Notes under the pieces: generated by a model
Database searches by the model: none
The model's input: only the letters and a program-made list of their open reading frames with translations
What the model was told of the DNA's origin: nothing
Translations under genes and position numbers: made by a program
Shown here: positions 1-5,493 of the stretch, one piece after another
Layout of the letters: every line of letters starts with the position of its first letter
Numbering within the stretch: the first letter of the stretch is position 1
Assembly (NCBI GenBank): GCA_031259035.1
Contig: JAIRLZ010000027.1
Location: forward strand, 1 to 9,758
Origin: Treponema sp.
Lineage (GTDB): Bacteria > Spirochaetota > Spirochaetia > Treponematales > Breznakiellaceae
Length of the DNA stretch: 9,758 nucleotides
Direction of reading: 5' to 3'

Positions 1-163
1 ACCCTTTCATTGTTGAAAAACCGGTAAAACGACGCCTGTTTGCCCCATTCGTCCGCCTTTTGCATGACTATCCGCGCCTTCCCGCATATAAACCGGAGCG
101 GTTTCGCCCCCTTTTTCCCAGCCGCTTGTCCGGAAAGCGCCCGCTCATATCCAATGTTTCCAT
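1..163 (-). pseudogene. IS4/Tn5-type transposase, N-terminal part, frameshifted and cut by window edge
   Basis: A minus-strand start at 163 is preceded by a good ribosome-binding site (GGGAGGG) and a possible -10 TACAAT at 194-199. The frame reads METLDMSGRFPDKRLGKRG and stops at 68. In the neighbouring frame the reading continues as MQKADEWGKQASFYRFFNNE to the window edge. Joined, the two look like the N-terminal DNA-binding domain of IS4/Tn5-like DDE transposases, which has a 'DKRLGKR' block followed about 30 residues later by 'W..K.A.YRF..N.RV'. The join falls at a run of five A and five G (minus strand, about positions 115-124), where one extra G would restore a single frame. The break could be a dead element, a sequencing indel or, less likely, programmed frameshifting. 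The catalytic DDE residues would lie beyond position 1. Family assignment is by recalled motif only. Confidence 0.55.
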
Positions 164-221
164 GATTTCCCTCCCGACGGGTTTGTTTCCCGCATTGTAG
201 CATATTTGTGTATAATCGGTA

Positions 222-308
222 GCCGTAGAGGGGGTAGCGAAAGACCGCGTAGCGGGCTGGAGCGCAGGGGTCAGACTTGCGAAGCAAGTCTGCGACTTCC
301 CCCTCCTG
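222..308. repeat. Hairpin-rich, repeat-like intergenic block
   Basis: This block between the transposase start and the HAD gene holds several nested inverted repeats. There is a perfect 9-bp stem with a 3-base loop (273-281 CAGACTTGC, loop GAA, 285-293 GCAAGTCTG). There is also a small CCGC-GTA-GCGG hairpin near 246-256, and an outer GAGGGG/CCCCTC pairing (228-233 with 300-305). No long coding frame on either strand looks real. It has the look of a dispersed palindromic repeat or of the terminal region of the adjacent insertion element, but copy number cannot be judged from one window. Confidence 0.4.
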
Positions 309-366
309 AATACGCCGATATTATTTTCATGACTAAAGCAGTATAAGTCATGGAACGGGCTCCCCG

Positions 367-394
367 TCCGCCTTTGCAATACGGCGGATTTTTT
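367..394 (+). terminator. Hairpin plus T6 just upstream of the HAD gene
   Basis: A 6-bp stem, TCCGCC (367-372) with GGCGGA (383-388), encloses a 10-base loop and is followed by six T (389-394). This is the shape of an intrinsic terminator on the plus strand. No plus-strand gene is seen upstream for it to terminate. It ends 18 bases before the start codon at 413 and overlaps the likely promoter. Confidence 0.45.
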
Positions 395-401
395 CTATAC
401 T
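374..401 (+). promoter_or_regulatory. Candidate sigma-70 promoter of the HAD gene
   Basis: TTGCAA (374-379) and TATACT (396-401) are separated by 16 bp, a good match to -35/-10 boxes. The expected transcription start is near 408, only about five bases before the ATG at 413, so the message would be almost leaderless. The promoter spacer overlaps the GGCGGA arm of a hairpin. Confidence 0.45.
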
Positions 402-412
402 GAAAGCCGCTT

Positions 413-1294
413 ATGGAAAATCAATCTGACATATACGCTGCGGCGCGGGACATTAAAGCCCTGGCGCTGGATTTGGACGGCACTGCGCTTGCCCCGGAAG
501 GGGCGTTGCGGGACAGGACGCGGAATGTTTTGAAGCGCTGTATTGAAAAAGGTATACGGGTGGTCTTTTGCACGGGGCGGCCTTTCGGGTCGACAGAGAG
601 GTTCCGGCTGGAAGTTGGCGCGGAGGGGCCGGAGGTGCGCTTTAACGGCGCTATCACGGCGGATATGCCGGACGGGGAAATACTGGGGGCGTTTCTTTTG
701 CGGCGGGAGGTGGCGGAATTCTGCGTGGATATTGCGCGGCGGGAGAATGTCTATTACCAGATATACTTTCCCGCAAGAAGCGGCGATATTGCGTCGGGGC
801 GTTTTCCGCCCGGCGACCCCTGGGAGCTGCTTATGGCCGAGACCGGCCGCAGGGAGGCCGAAGACTACCGGAGGCAGGTCGGGATTCAGGCGGTGTTCGG
901 CGATCTTAAAGAAGCGCTCCTGTCGCCGGATTTTTGCGGCTGTATCAAGAGTCTGTTTATCGCCCCGCCTGAAATGATACGGAAGATACGGCCGGAGATT
1001 GAAGAACGGTTTGGCGACAGTATTTATGTTACAAAGTCGTCTCCTGTTTTTCTTGAAGTGATGAAGGCGGGGGTCTCCAAAGGGGCGGGGCTGCGGCTTG
1101 TGATGGAGCGTCTGGGGCTGAAGAAAGAAAACGTACTGGCCTGCGGGGACGAAGAAAACGACCTTCCGATGTTTGACGCGGCGGGCTATTCCGCCGCGTC
1201 CGCAGGCTCAAAGGCGGAGGCCGCCGCCGGTTTCCGCCTCAAAAGCATCGCGGATGAAGGCCTCGCGGAATTTCTTGAGACGATGCTGTTGTAA
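413..1294 (+). CDS. Cof-type HAD-superfamily hydrolase
   Basis: This is a 293-residue cytosolic phosphatase-like protein of the HAD superfamily, Cof/IIB type, a group that typically dephosphorylates sugar phosphates, nucleotides or flavin intermediates; the substrate cannot be read from the sequence. All four HAD motifs are visible. Motif I is DLDGT with nucleophile D20 and acid/base D22, motif II has T54 in FCTGRP, motif III is probably K223 in VSKGAG, and motif IV is GDEENDLPMF (D246, N249, D250) binding Mg. The stretch from about 80 to 195 between motifs II and III is the cap domain, and the length fits the family. The ATG at 413 is preceded only by a weak GAAAG, but no better start lies before the DLDGT motif and a promoter ends close upstream. 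It appears to be a single-gene unit, followed by a 243-bp gap. Confidence 0.9.
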   Translation: MENQSDIYAAARDIKALALDLDGTALAPEGALRDRTRNVLKRCIEKGIRVVFCTGRPFGSTERFRLEVGAEGPEVRFNGAITADMPDGEILGAFLLRREVAEFCVDIARRENVYYQIYFPARSGDIASGRFPPGDPWELLMAETGRREAEDYRRQVGIQAVFGDLKEALLSPDFCGCIKSLFIAPPEMIRKIRPEIEERFGDSIYVTKSSPVFLEVMKAGVSKGAGLRLVMERLGLKKENVLACGDEENDLPMFDAAGYSAASAGSKAEAAAGFRLKSIADEGLAEFLETMLL

Positions 1295-1362
1295 GCGCGC
1301 CTCGCAATGACAGCCTCCCCAAAAGTAAAACCGTAAAGGCGAAAAGGGGGAAAGCGGCAACG

Positions 1363-1384
1363 CAGGAGTGATTGACACCTCCTG
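1363..1384. other. Hairpin in the gap after the HAD gene
   Basis: CAGGAG (1363-1368) pairs with CTCCTG (1379-1384), with TG/CA extending the stem across one bulged base. There is no T-run after it, so it is not a classical terminator. The rest of the 1295-1414 gap shows no gene on either strand. Confidence 0.3.
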
Positions 1385-1414
1385 GGCGAGCAAGCGCGAC
1401 AGGCTGCCGGCTGA

Positions 1415-1443
1415 TTGCCATTTGCGGTCTGTTCCGGTATACT
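1415..1443 (+). promoter_or_regulatory. Candidate sigma-70 promoter of the aspartic protease-like gene
   Basis: TTGCCA (1415-1420) and TATACT (1438-1443) are spaced by exactly 17 bp, a strong -35/-10 match. The predicted start near 1450 gives a leader of about 88 bases that contains the attenuator-like hairpins. Confidence 0.55.
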
Positions 1444-1460
1444 TGAAGGCGAGAAGAACG

Positions 1461-1524
1461 CGGCGATCCTAATGTCCGCCGTGTTCAAATCGATTGAACG
1501 TCAGCGGCGATTCCGCCGCTTTTT
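1461..1524 (+). promoter_or_regulatory. Attenuator-like leader with two competing hairpins
   Basis: Two near-identical hairpins lie in tandem. The first is CGGCG (1461-1465) with CGCCG (1477-1481). The second is AGCGGCG (1503-1509), loop ATTC, CGCCGCT (1514-1520), followed by T's to 1524, an intrinsic-terminator shape. Because the arms are repeated, the 3' arm of the first can instead pair with the 5' arm of the second (1505-1509). That is the 1:2, 3:4 versus 2:3 logic of a transcription attenuator. A third small stem, GTTCAA/TTGAAC (1483-1488 with 1494-1499), lies between them. The structure sits between a good promoter and the ribosome-binding site at 1527-1532. Function is inferred from topology only. 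Confidence 0.4.
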
Positions 1525-1528
1525 ATAA
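1472..1528 (+). CDS. Possible 18-residue Arg-rich leader peptide
   Basis: An open frame MSAVFKSIERQRRFRRFL begins at the ATG at 1472 and ends with TAA at 1526-1528, overlapping the ribosome-binding site of the next gene. Five of the 18 residues are arginine, and four of the five arginine codons lie in the terminator-like hairpin. That would suit ribosome-dependent attenuation, but G+C-rich hairpins encode arginine in this frame by chance too. No clear ribosome-binding site precedes the ATG. The first residues (MSAVFK) echo those of the downstream protein (MSVFK). Low confidence. Confidence 0.2.
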   Translation: MSAVFKSIERQRRFRRFL

Positions 1529-1537
1529 GGAGTAAGC

Positions 1538-1945
1538 ATGAGCGTTTTTAAAGAAGAAATCACCCTGGCTAATCCCACAGACAAAGTGAGAGTTGAATGC
1601 GGACTTCTCAAGGAAATCCGCAAAATGACCATACAGGCGATGCCTGACAGCGGGGCGTGGACGCTGGTCATCAACGAGGACACCCGGCGAAAGCTGGGGC
1701 TTGCCATTGAGGAGACATCGCAATCAACCCTTGCCGACGGCAAAACAGACGCATACGACGTAACGGAAGGGGTGAAGATTCGGTGGAAAGACCGAAGCGT
1801 CATTCTTCCCGCCGTAGTGGTTCCCAACGCAAAGGATATACTCCTCGGCGCGCTGCCCCTTGAGGCGATGGACTTGATGGTTGATCCGGTACATGAATGT
1901 CTGGTTGGGGTTCACGGCGACCAGCCCCTGCACGTCCTCTATTAG
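1538..1945 (+). CDS. Clan AA aspartic protease-like (retropepsin-type) protein
   Basis: This is a 135-residue single-domain protein that resembles the small retropepsin-like aspartic proteases encoded as stand-alone genes in bacteria. The active-site loop is PDSGAWTLVI with catalytic D37 (DSG in place of the commoner DTG, a form also used in this clan). The second half holds the family's hydrophobic-hydrophobic-Gly signature, ILLGALPLEAMDL (101-113). Such proteins act as homodimers, each chain giving one aspartate. There is no signal peptide, so a cytosolic place is likely. The start is firm: AAGGAG lies five bases before the ATG. It is preceded by its own promoter and a hairpin-rich leader, and faces mutL tail-to-tail with a 39-bp gap. 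Substrate unknown. Confidence 0.75.
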   Translation: MSVFKEEITLANPTDKVRVECGLLKEIRKMTIQAMPDSGAWTLVINEDTRRKLGLAIEETSQSTLADGKTDAYDVTEGVKIRWKDRSVILPAVVVPNAKDILLGALPLEAMDLMVDPVHECLVGVHGDQPLHVLY

Positions 1946-1978
1946 AACGCGGAAGGGCGCCGCCGCCCGCGCCGCGTC

Positions 1979-2012
1979 CCTGTTTCACACCCGCTTCACC
2001 GCGTGAAACAGG
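1979..2012. terminator. Inverted repeat at the convergent gene ends
   Basis: CCTGTTTCAC (1979-1988) and GTGAAACAGG (2003-2012) form a perfect 10-bp stem with a 14-base loop spanning the mutL stop codon. A second G+C-rich hairpin, GGGCG/CGCCC (1955-1959 with 1964-1968), lies next to it. Neither is followed by a T-run. They may help end or protect the two converging transcripts, but an intrinsic terminator is not proven. Confidence 0.35.
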
Positions 2013-3868
2013 TCCCGCCGGCTTATCTCCGTCCACACGGGGCGCCCGTGCGGGCAACACGGATCGGGCAGGGCGAGCGCGGCCTCGGCCAGGGCGAGCG
2101 CGGCGGCGCTGTCAAGGCAGTCTCCGTCTTTAATCGCCGCGTGGCAGGCGAGGGTCGCTGCCCAGCGCTCGGCTATGTTCTCGTCGGCGAGCCTCAATTC
2201 CAGAATAGCCTTGATCGTGGCGTTGTCGCCAAGACGCCAGCGCGCCGGCAGCGCCTCGACACGCCATTTCCCGCCGCCTTCATCCTTTTCAACGACAATG
2301 CCCAAACGCGAGAGGTCTTGCGCGCGGCTTTCAAGAAAACGGTCGTCGGACTCGCTTTCAGTCGCGAAAGGAATGCTCACCAAAAGCTCTTGCGTGGGAA
2401 TGGGCTTGTCGAGGAATTCGTTGTAAAGAATGCGCTCATGGGCCGCGTGTTGATCCACAAGGAACAGTGTCTCGCCTTTTTCAACAATGATGAACAGATC
2501 AAACGCCCTGCCGATATATTTTATTGTCTGGTTTTTACGATTTGCCGCGAGGAATCCGGCGGCGTCTTCGCCGGACTCGCTTCTGCCGGGCAATTCCGCA
2601 AACCGCGGCCTCTTTTCGAGCAGCGCTTCCAGCGCCATCGCCGAAGCGCCGTAACCGGCGAGCGCGTTGGAACCGCCCCGATCAGCCGCGAAAGAGGCGC
2701 CGTAACCGGCGGCGCCGTTTTGTTTGCGGGGCGTTCCGTATGTCCACGAAAATTCTTGCTCCCGCGTCCGCCCGGACACGGGAGGCGCATACAGTGTATA
2801 CGGCCCGGATGCGGGATGAAACTCGCCATTGTCTGACGCCGCAAGCGCCGTATGCGCCGCATACGCGGTATGCCGGCGCTGATGGCGGTTAAAATCCCGA
2901 AGCGCTTCGGTTATCGCGTGGTGAATGGCGCCCGCGTCCGCAAAACGCGCTTCGCGCTTTGCCGGATGGATGTTGAAATCCGCCAAATGCGGGGCGATGT
3001 CAATAAAAATCGCGCCCACCGGATGCGTTCCATTTGGGAAAGAGCCTTGCATACCGTATTCAAGCGCCTGCAAAAAAGAAAAATCCTGTATGCGCCTGCC
3101 GTTTGCGAACACGTACTGAAGTTTGCGGGTACCGCGGGCAAGCTCTCCGCCTCCAATCACGATGTTCACCGAAAAACCGGCGCCGGTCGCGTTGATTTCA
3201 TGCAGAAAGCCCGCTTCGTTTTTTTCAAGCGACAGATCCGCGAAACGATCCTTCAAAGACGCGGCGCGATTCAGCATGGTTTTCACCTTGTTGTTTTGGA
3301 TAAAGCGGAAACTGATTGCGGGGAAAGCCAGAGCCTTTTCGACAAAGGTTTGATAGCACAGGGCGGCTTCGCTCCCCTCCCGTTTAAGAAACCGCTTGCG
3401 CGCCGGTATAGTGTCAAAAAGCCCCAGACACCGGATGCCGCTTCCCTTCACCCGCCGCGCCCGCTCCAGTCTCGGCGGACGGGAAGCGCCCGGACCCACT
3501 TCAAGACGCCACGCCTCCCGTCCGTCCGCGCTGGTGAGTATGTCCAGCGCCGAAACCGCCGCCGCCGCCGCAAGCGCTTCGCCCCGGAAGCCGAGCGTTT
3601 CGGCGTGGTTGAGGTCTTCCAGGGAACGTATCTTGCTGGTCGCGTGGGTATGCCAGCACAATTCCAAATCCTCCCGCGTCATGCCGCACCCATTGTCAAT
3701 CACCTCAACCTTGCGCGAGCCTCCCCCCTCAATGTTCACCTCAATAAAATCGCCCCCCGCATCGATGGCGTTGTCAAGCAATTCCCGGACAAGGCTCGCC
3801 GGACGATCAATCACCTCGCCGGCCGCTATTTTTCGAGCCTCTTCAGGAGGCAGAATGTGTATGCTCAT
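1985..3868 (-). CDS. mutL: DNA mismatch repair protein MutL
   Basis: This is a 627-residue MutL, the homodimeric ATPase that links mismatch recognition by MutS to strand removal. The N-terminal GHKL ATPase has E29 and N33 in ELLDNAIDAG, the DNGCGM box (58-63), TLGFRGEAL (91-99) and the later NGRRI and HPAK.EARF segments (near 257 and 301). A low-complexity linker runs from about 331 to 445. The C-terminal dimerisation/endonuclease domain has DQHAAHE (472-478), ACHAAIK (574-580) and CPHGRP (605-610), so it belongs to the nicking type rather than the E. coli type. One oddity is that the canonical DQHA-xx-E-xxxx-E motif ends in N483, with E484 one place later. The start overlaps the xseB stop (ATGA), implying translational coupling. 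MutS is not in the window. Confidence 0.95.
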   Translation of the reverse strand: MSIHILPPEEARKIAAGEVIDRPASLVRELLDNAIDAGGDFIEVNIEGGGSRKVEVIDNGCGMTREDLELCWHTHATSKIRSLEDLNHAETLGFRGEALAAAAAVSALDILTSADGREAWRLEVGPGASRPPRLERARRVKGSGIRCLGLFDTIPARKRFLKREGSEAALCYQTFVEKALAFPAISFRFIQNNKVKTMLNRAASLKDRFADLSLEKNEAGFLHEINATGAGFSVNIVIGGGELARGTRKLQYVFANGRRIQDFSFLQALEYGMQGSFPNGTHPVGAIFIDIAPHLADFNIHPAKREARFADAGAIHHAITEALRDFNRHQRRHTAYAAHTALAASDNGEFHPASGPYTLYAPPVSGRTREQEFSWTYGTPRKQNGAAGYGASFAADRGGSNALAGYGASAMALEALLEKRPRFAELPGRSESGEDAAGFLAANRKNQTIKYIGRAFDLFIIVEKGETLFLVDQHAAHERILYNEFLDKPIPTQELLVSIPFATESESDDRFLESRAQDLSRLGIVVEKDEGGGKWRVEALPARWRLGDNATIKAILELRLADENIAERWAATLACHAAIKDGDCLDSAAALALAEAALALPDPCCPHGRPVWTEISRRDLFHAVKRV

Positions 3869-4095
3869 AATTCATCAAAAAGCGTAAGCTCCGGCGTGTC
3901 ATCCGGTTTGGCGTCCGGTTCGTTCATAAGAAGCTCTATCCGTCCTTCAATTTTCTCAAGGTCTTTTTCCAGCGTTCCGGCCAACTTGATTCCTTCCTCA
4001 AACGCTTTAAGCGCGTCGTCAAGGGAAATCTCCGGTTTCCGTATTTTCTCGCTTAACGCCTCAAGACGCGCCAGCCGCTCTTCAAAATTTTTCAT
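3865..4095 (-). CDS. xseB: Exodeoxyribonuclease VII small subunit
   Basis: A 76-residue, highly charged, helical protein of the usual size for XseB, the small subunit that coats and supports XseA in exonuclease VII, which degrades single-stranded DNA into oligonucleotides. The family signature is clear: FEERLARLEALSEKIRKPEI (4-23), the 'SLDDALKAFEEGIKL' core (24-38), and a second helix with LEKDLEKIE. The tail (about 58-76) is acidic. GAGG lies nine bases before the ATG, and a good promoter lies about 50 bp upstream. The gene overlaps mutL by four bases. The large subunit xseA is not in the window, so the pairing with mutL may be a conserved lineage trait or local reshuffling. Confidence 0.9.
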   Translation of the reverse strand: MKNFEERLARLEALSEKIRKPEISLDDALKAFEEGIKLAGTLEKDLEKIEGRIELLMNEPDAKPDDTPELTLFDEL

Positions 4096-4147
4096 AGCGT
4101 GTTTCCTCTGATTTCCTGATTTGCTTGTTTCACTCGCAGCTTCAATC

Positions 4148-4176
4148 AGAATAACGCATCATTGGGCGTACGTCAA
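4148..4176 (-). promoter_or_regulatory. Sigma-70 promoter of xseB-mutL
   Basis: On the minus strand TTGACG (4176-4171) and TATTCT (4153-4148) are exactly 17 bp apart. The expected start near 4141 gives a leader of about 45 bases before the xseB ATG at 4095. Confidence 0.6.
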
Positions 4177-4298
4177 GATGTGTCAGAGAATGGCGTCAGA
4201 CGAATAGGATTGAGCGGCTAAAATGACGTCCCGCCGCATGATCTCACATAGCGCGCATAGTGTCGTCTCAGCGGAAAAAGTGGATAGTGGAACAAAAG

Positions 4299-4385
4299 TC
4301 TGGTTTAATACCCCGCCGAATCTTCGATTCACGCTTGCCGCGGCTCAAATAAGGCGGCGCCTGCAAGATATGGCATTAAACCAGA
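4299..4385. other. Foldable element closed by an 11-bp perfect stem
   Basis: TCTGGTTTAAT (4299-4309) and ATTAAACCAGA (4375-4385) are perfect inverted repeats of 11 bp. The 65 bases between them hold two further hairpins. One is GAATC-TTC-GATTC (4318-4330). The other has CTTGC (4334-4338) paired with GCAAG (4363-4367), extended inward by CGC/GCG. The whole would fold as a branched, cloverleaf-like structure. Read on the minus strand the closing stem is followed by CTTTTG, a weak terminator-like tail, and the element lies about 80 bases after the stop of the secreted-protein gene. It does not read as a tRNA. It could be a 3' UTR structure, a small RNA or a miniature mobile element with 11-bp ends. 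No flanking target duplication is obvious. Confidence 0.45.
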
Positions 4386-4411
4386 TGCGCAGAATAATAC
4401 ACCCGGCAAGA

Positions 4412-4427
4412 CGCATGGCGCCATGCG
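4412..4427. other. Perfect 16-bp palindrome
   Basis: CGCATGGCGCCATGCG is fully self-complementary. It lies between the foldable element and the end of the secreted-protein gene. A second small inverted repeat, CTCCG-CGG-CGGAG (4449-4461), sits next to that gene's stop codon. Neither is followed by a T-run on the minus strand, so a protein-binding site or a weak 3' end structure are both possible. Confidence 0.4.
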
Positions 4428-4465
4428 GAGGCTTTTATTATATCATAGCTCCGCGGCGGAGAAGA

Positions 4466-5209
4466 TCATTCTTCTTCAACCTCGTCGACCACTTCTTCAG
4501 CCTCTTCAGCATCGGTCGCTTCTTCAGCATCTTCAGCCGCTTCAACTTCTTCAGCATCTTGAACGGGAGCGAATGACAAACTAACGCCGTTTGTTCTAAA
4601 GGCCACCCAGTCGCCTGCAAGCGGCAGATATTTTTTGTCAATGGAGAAGTAGTAGTAGTTTGCGCCCGTTGAATCGGTCGGATCGTAGACGCGGATTTCT
4701 CCTGTGTCGCCATTTGCGTAAATCTTAAAGGATACGAGATTAGACGCTCCATCTTGGGTGAATAATGGCGCATAGTGGTTGAGATCGACGCTTTGTACCA
4801 ATTCCATAGTGGAATCATTTATGCTGCGGTATACCTGCCCGCTTAATCCCGCTTGAACGCCGGAATTTTTGAGCGGGCTCTCGTCATAATTGAGCCATAA
4901 AAGCCATGACTTGCCTACGCCCCACGAGGGCCTGTTTATGGCGGTGTCGGCGAAGATATGAACGCCGAATCCGCCCTGCCCGTCTTCAAGCCCCGATTCA
5001 TACCGGACGTCGAACTCGTACAGCATCGCTCCGCTTTGCGGGGCTTTAACATTCGCCTTGGCAAGCCGGGCCGCGGCGTCTTTTTGGAAAACCCTGCCCT
5101 CAATAATCTCCCACGTTCCAACGGCGAATTGATGTTCAGGCAAATCAGCTTGGGCGAACACAGTCGCCGTCACTCCGCTTGCCAGAAGAAAAAGAATAAA
5201 GCGCTTCAT
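4466..5209 (-). CDS. Secreted protein of unknown function with acidic repetitive tail
   Basis: A 247-residue exported protein that I do not recognise. The start at 5209 (MKRFILFL) is chosen because AAGGAG lies seven bases upstream and a signal peptide follows at once, with a likely cut after VFA (17-19). An upstream ATG at 5236 is in frame but lacks these features. The mature part (about 20-217) is rich in aromatic residues and alternating beta-type patterns (YEFDVRYESG, GGFGVHIFAD, SWLLWLNYD, SFKIYANGD, YYYFSID), suggesting a single beta-sandwich, perhaps of the concanavalin-like kind; that is inference. The last 28 residues or so are almost all E, A, D and V, encoded by short DNA repeats. 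No lipobox or transmembrane anchor is visible, so periplasmic or extracellular location is likely. It appears to be a single-gene transcript. Confidence 0.75.
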   Translation of the reverse strand: MKRFILFLLASGVTATVFAQADLPEHQFAVGTWEIIEGRVFQKDAAARLAKANVKAPQSGAMLYEFDVRYESGLEDGQGGFGVHIFADTAINRPSWGVGKSWLLWLNYDESPLKNSGVQAGLSGQVYRSINDSTMELVQSVDLNHYAPLFTQDGASNLVSFKIYANGDTGEIRVYDPTDSTGANYYYFSIDKKYLPLAGDWVAFRTNGVSLSFAPVQDAEEVEAAEDAEEATDAEEAEEVVDEVEEE

Positions 5210-5261
5210 AACACTGCTCCTTTGATTTTTTCCCATATTTCAGAATTTTTATGGGTATTTT

Positions 5262-5290
5262 ATTATAACATCTTTTTATATAAATTGAAA
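5262..5290 (-). promoter_or_regulatory. Candidate promoter of the secreted-protein gene
   Basis: On the minus strand a perfect -10 TATAAT (5267-5262) follows, after 17 bp, a poor -35 TTTCAA (5290-5285). The start would be near 5255. The transcript would then open with a stem, CCCATA/TATGGG (5255-5250 with 5237-5232), just before the ribosome-binding site. Confidence 0.4.
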
Positions 5291-5340
5291 GCGCTATTTT
5301 TGGAAATTTGTCTATAATGCGATTGCGGCGCGGAACAGTT

Positions 5341-5443
5341 TTGATGATAGATTTCATGGGAGCGTCATCAAGCGGGAAGAGACGCCTCCATCTTTTCCCG
5401 TTCTGTCGAGCCGGCCCGCTTGAGCGCCGCCTCGCAACGGCGC
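5341..5443. other. Foldable intergenic segment with mutually exclusive stems
   Basis: Several perfect inverted repeats crowd this gene-free stretch: TTGATGA/TCATCAA (5341-5347 with 5365-5371), TCAAGCGGG/CCCGCTTGA (5368-5376 with 5415-5423), CGGGAA/TTCCCG (5373-5378 with 5395-5400) and GCGCCG/CGGCGC (5424-5429 with 5438-5443). The first two share bases 5368-5371, so they cannot form together, as in a switch. A TATAAT at 5313-5318 on the plus strand lacks a good -35 but could start an RNA through it. I do not recognise a known riboswitch, RNase P, SRP or tmRNA. Confidence 0.35.
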
Positions 5444-5464
5444 CCGAATAAACGCCCGTGTTCT

Positions 5465-5493
5465 TTGTAAATTTAGAAAGGCGCTCGTATAAA
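5465..5493 (+). promoter_or_regulatory. Sigma-70 promoter in the long intergenic region
   Basis: TTGTAA (5465-5470) and TATAAA (5488-5493) are exactly 17 bp apart. Transcription would begin near 5500. The next plus-strand gene starts at 5826, so this is either a distal second promoter of the sigma gene with a leader of about 325 bases, or the promoter of an unseen small RNA. Between 5500 and 5620 I see no gene, only A+T-rich sequence and an 8-bp palindrome ATGCGCAT (5584-5591). Confidence 0.5.

Noticed and set aside
211..216. TATAAT on the plus strand near the repeat block
   Set aside because: No -35 box or extended -10 at the right distance, and no gene directly downstream.
1373..1401. Perfect TTGACA at 1373-1378 as a -35 box
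   Set aside because: No acceptable -10 box lies 16-18 bp downstream, and it sits in the loop of a hairpin; the TTGCCA/TATACT pair downstream is better.
1476..1500. tRNA T-arm look-alike GTTCAAATC
   Set aside because: Flanking bases do not form the 5-bp T stem, and no acceptor or anticodon arm is present.
2003..4111. Long plus-strand open frames opposite mutL
   Set aside because: They are antisense shadows of mutL and xseB, whose conserved motifs are unambiguous on the minus strand.
4299..4385. Integron attC site
   Set aside because: The arms do not match the RYYYAAC/GTTRRRY core-site pattern and no integrase or cassette array is visible.
4223..4576. Plus-strand open frame of 117 codons
   Set aside because: Its second half is antisense to the acidic tail of the secreted protein and reads as F/S-rich shadow; the first half crosses the inverted-repeat element and has no ribosome-binding site.
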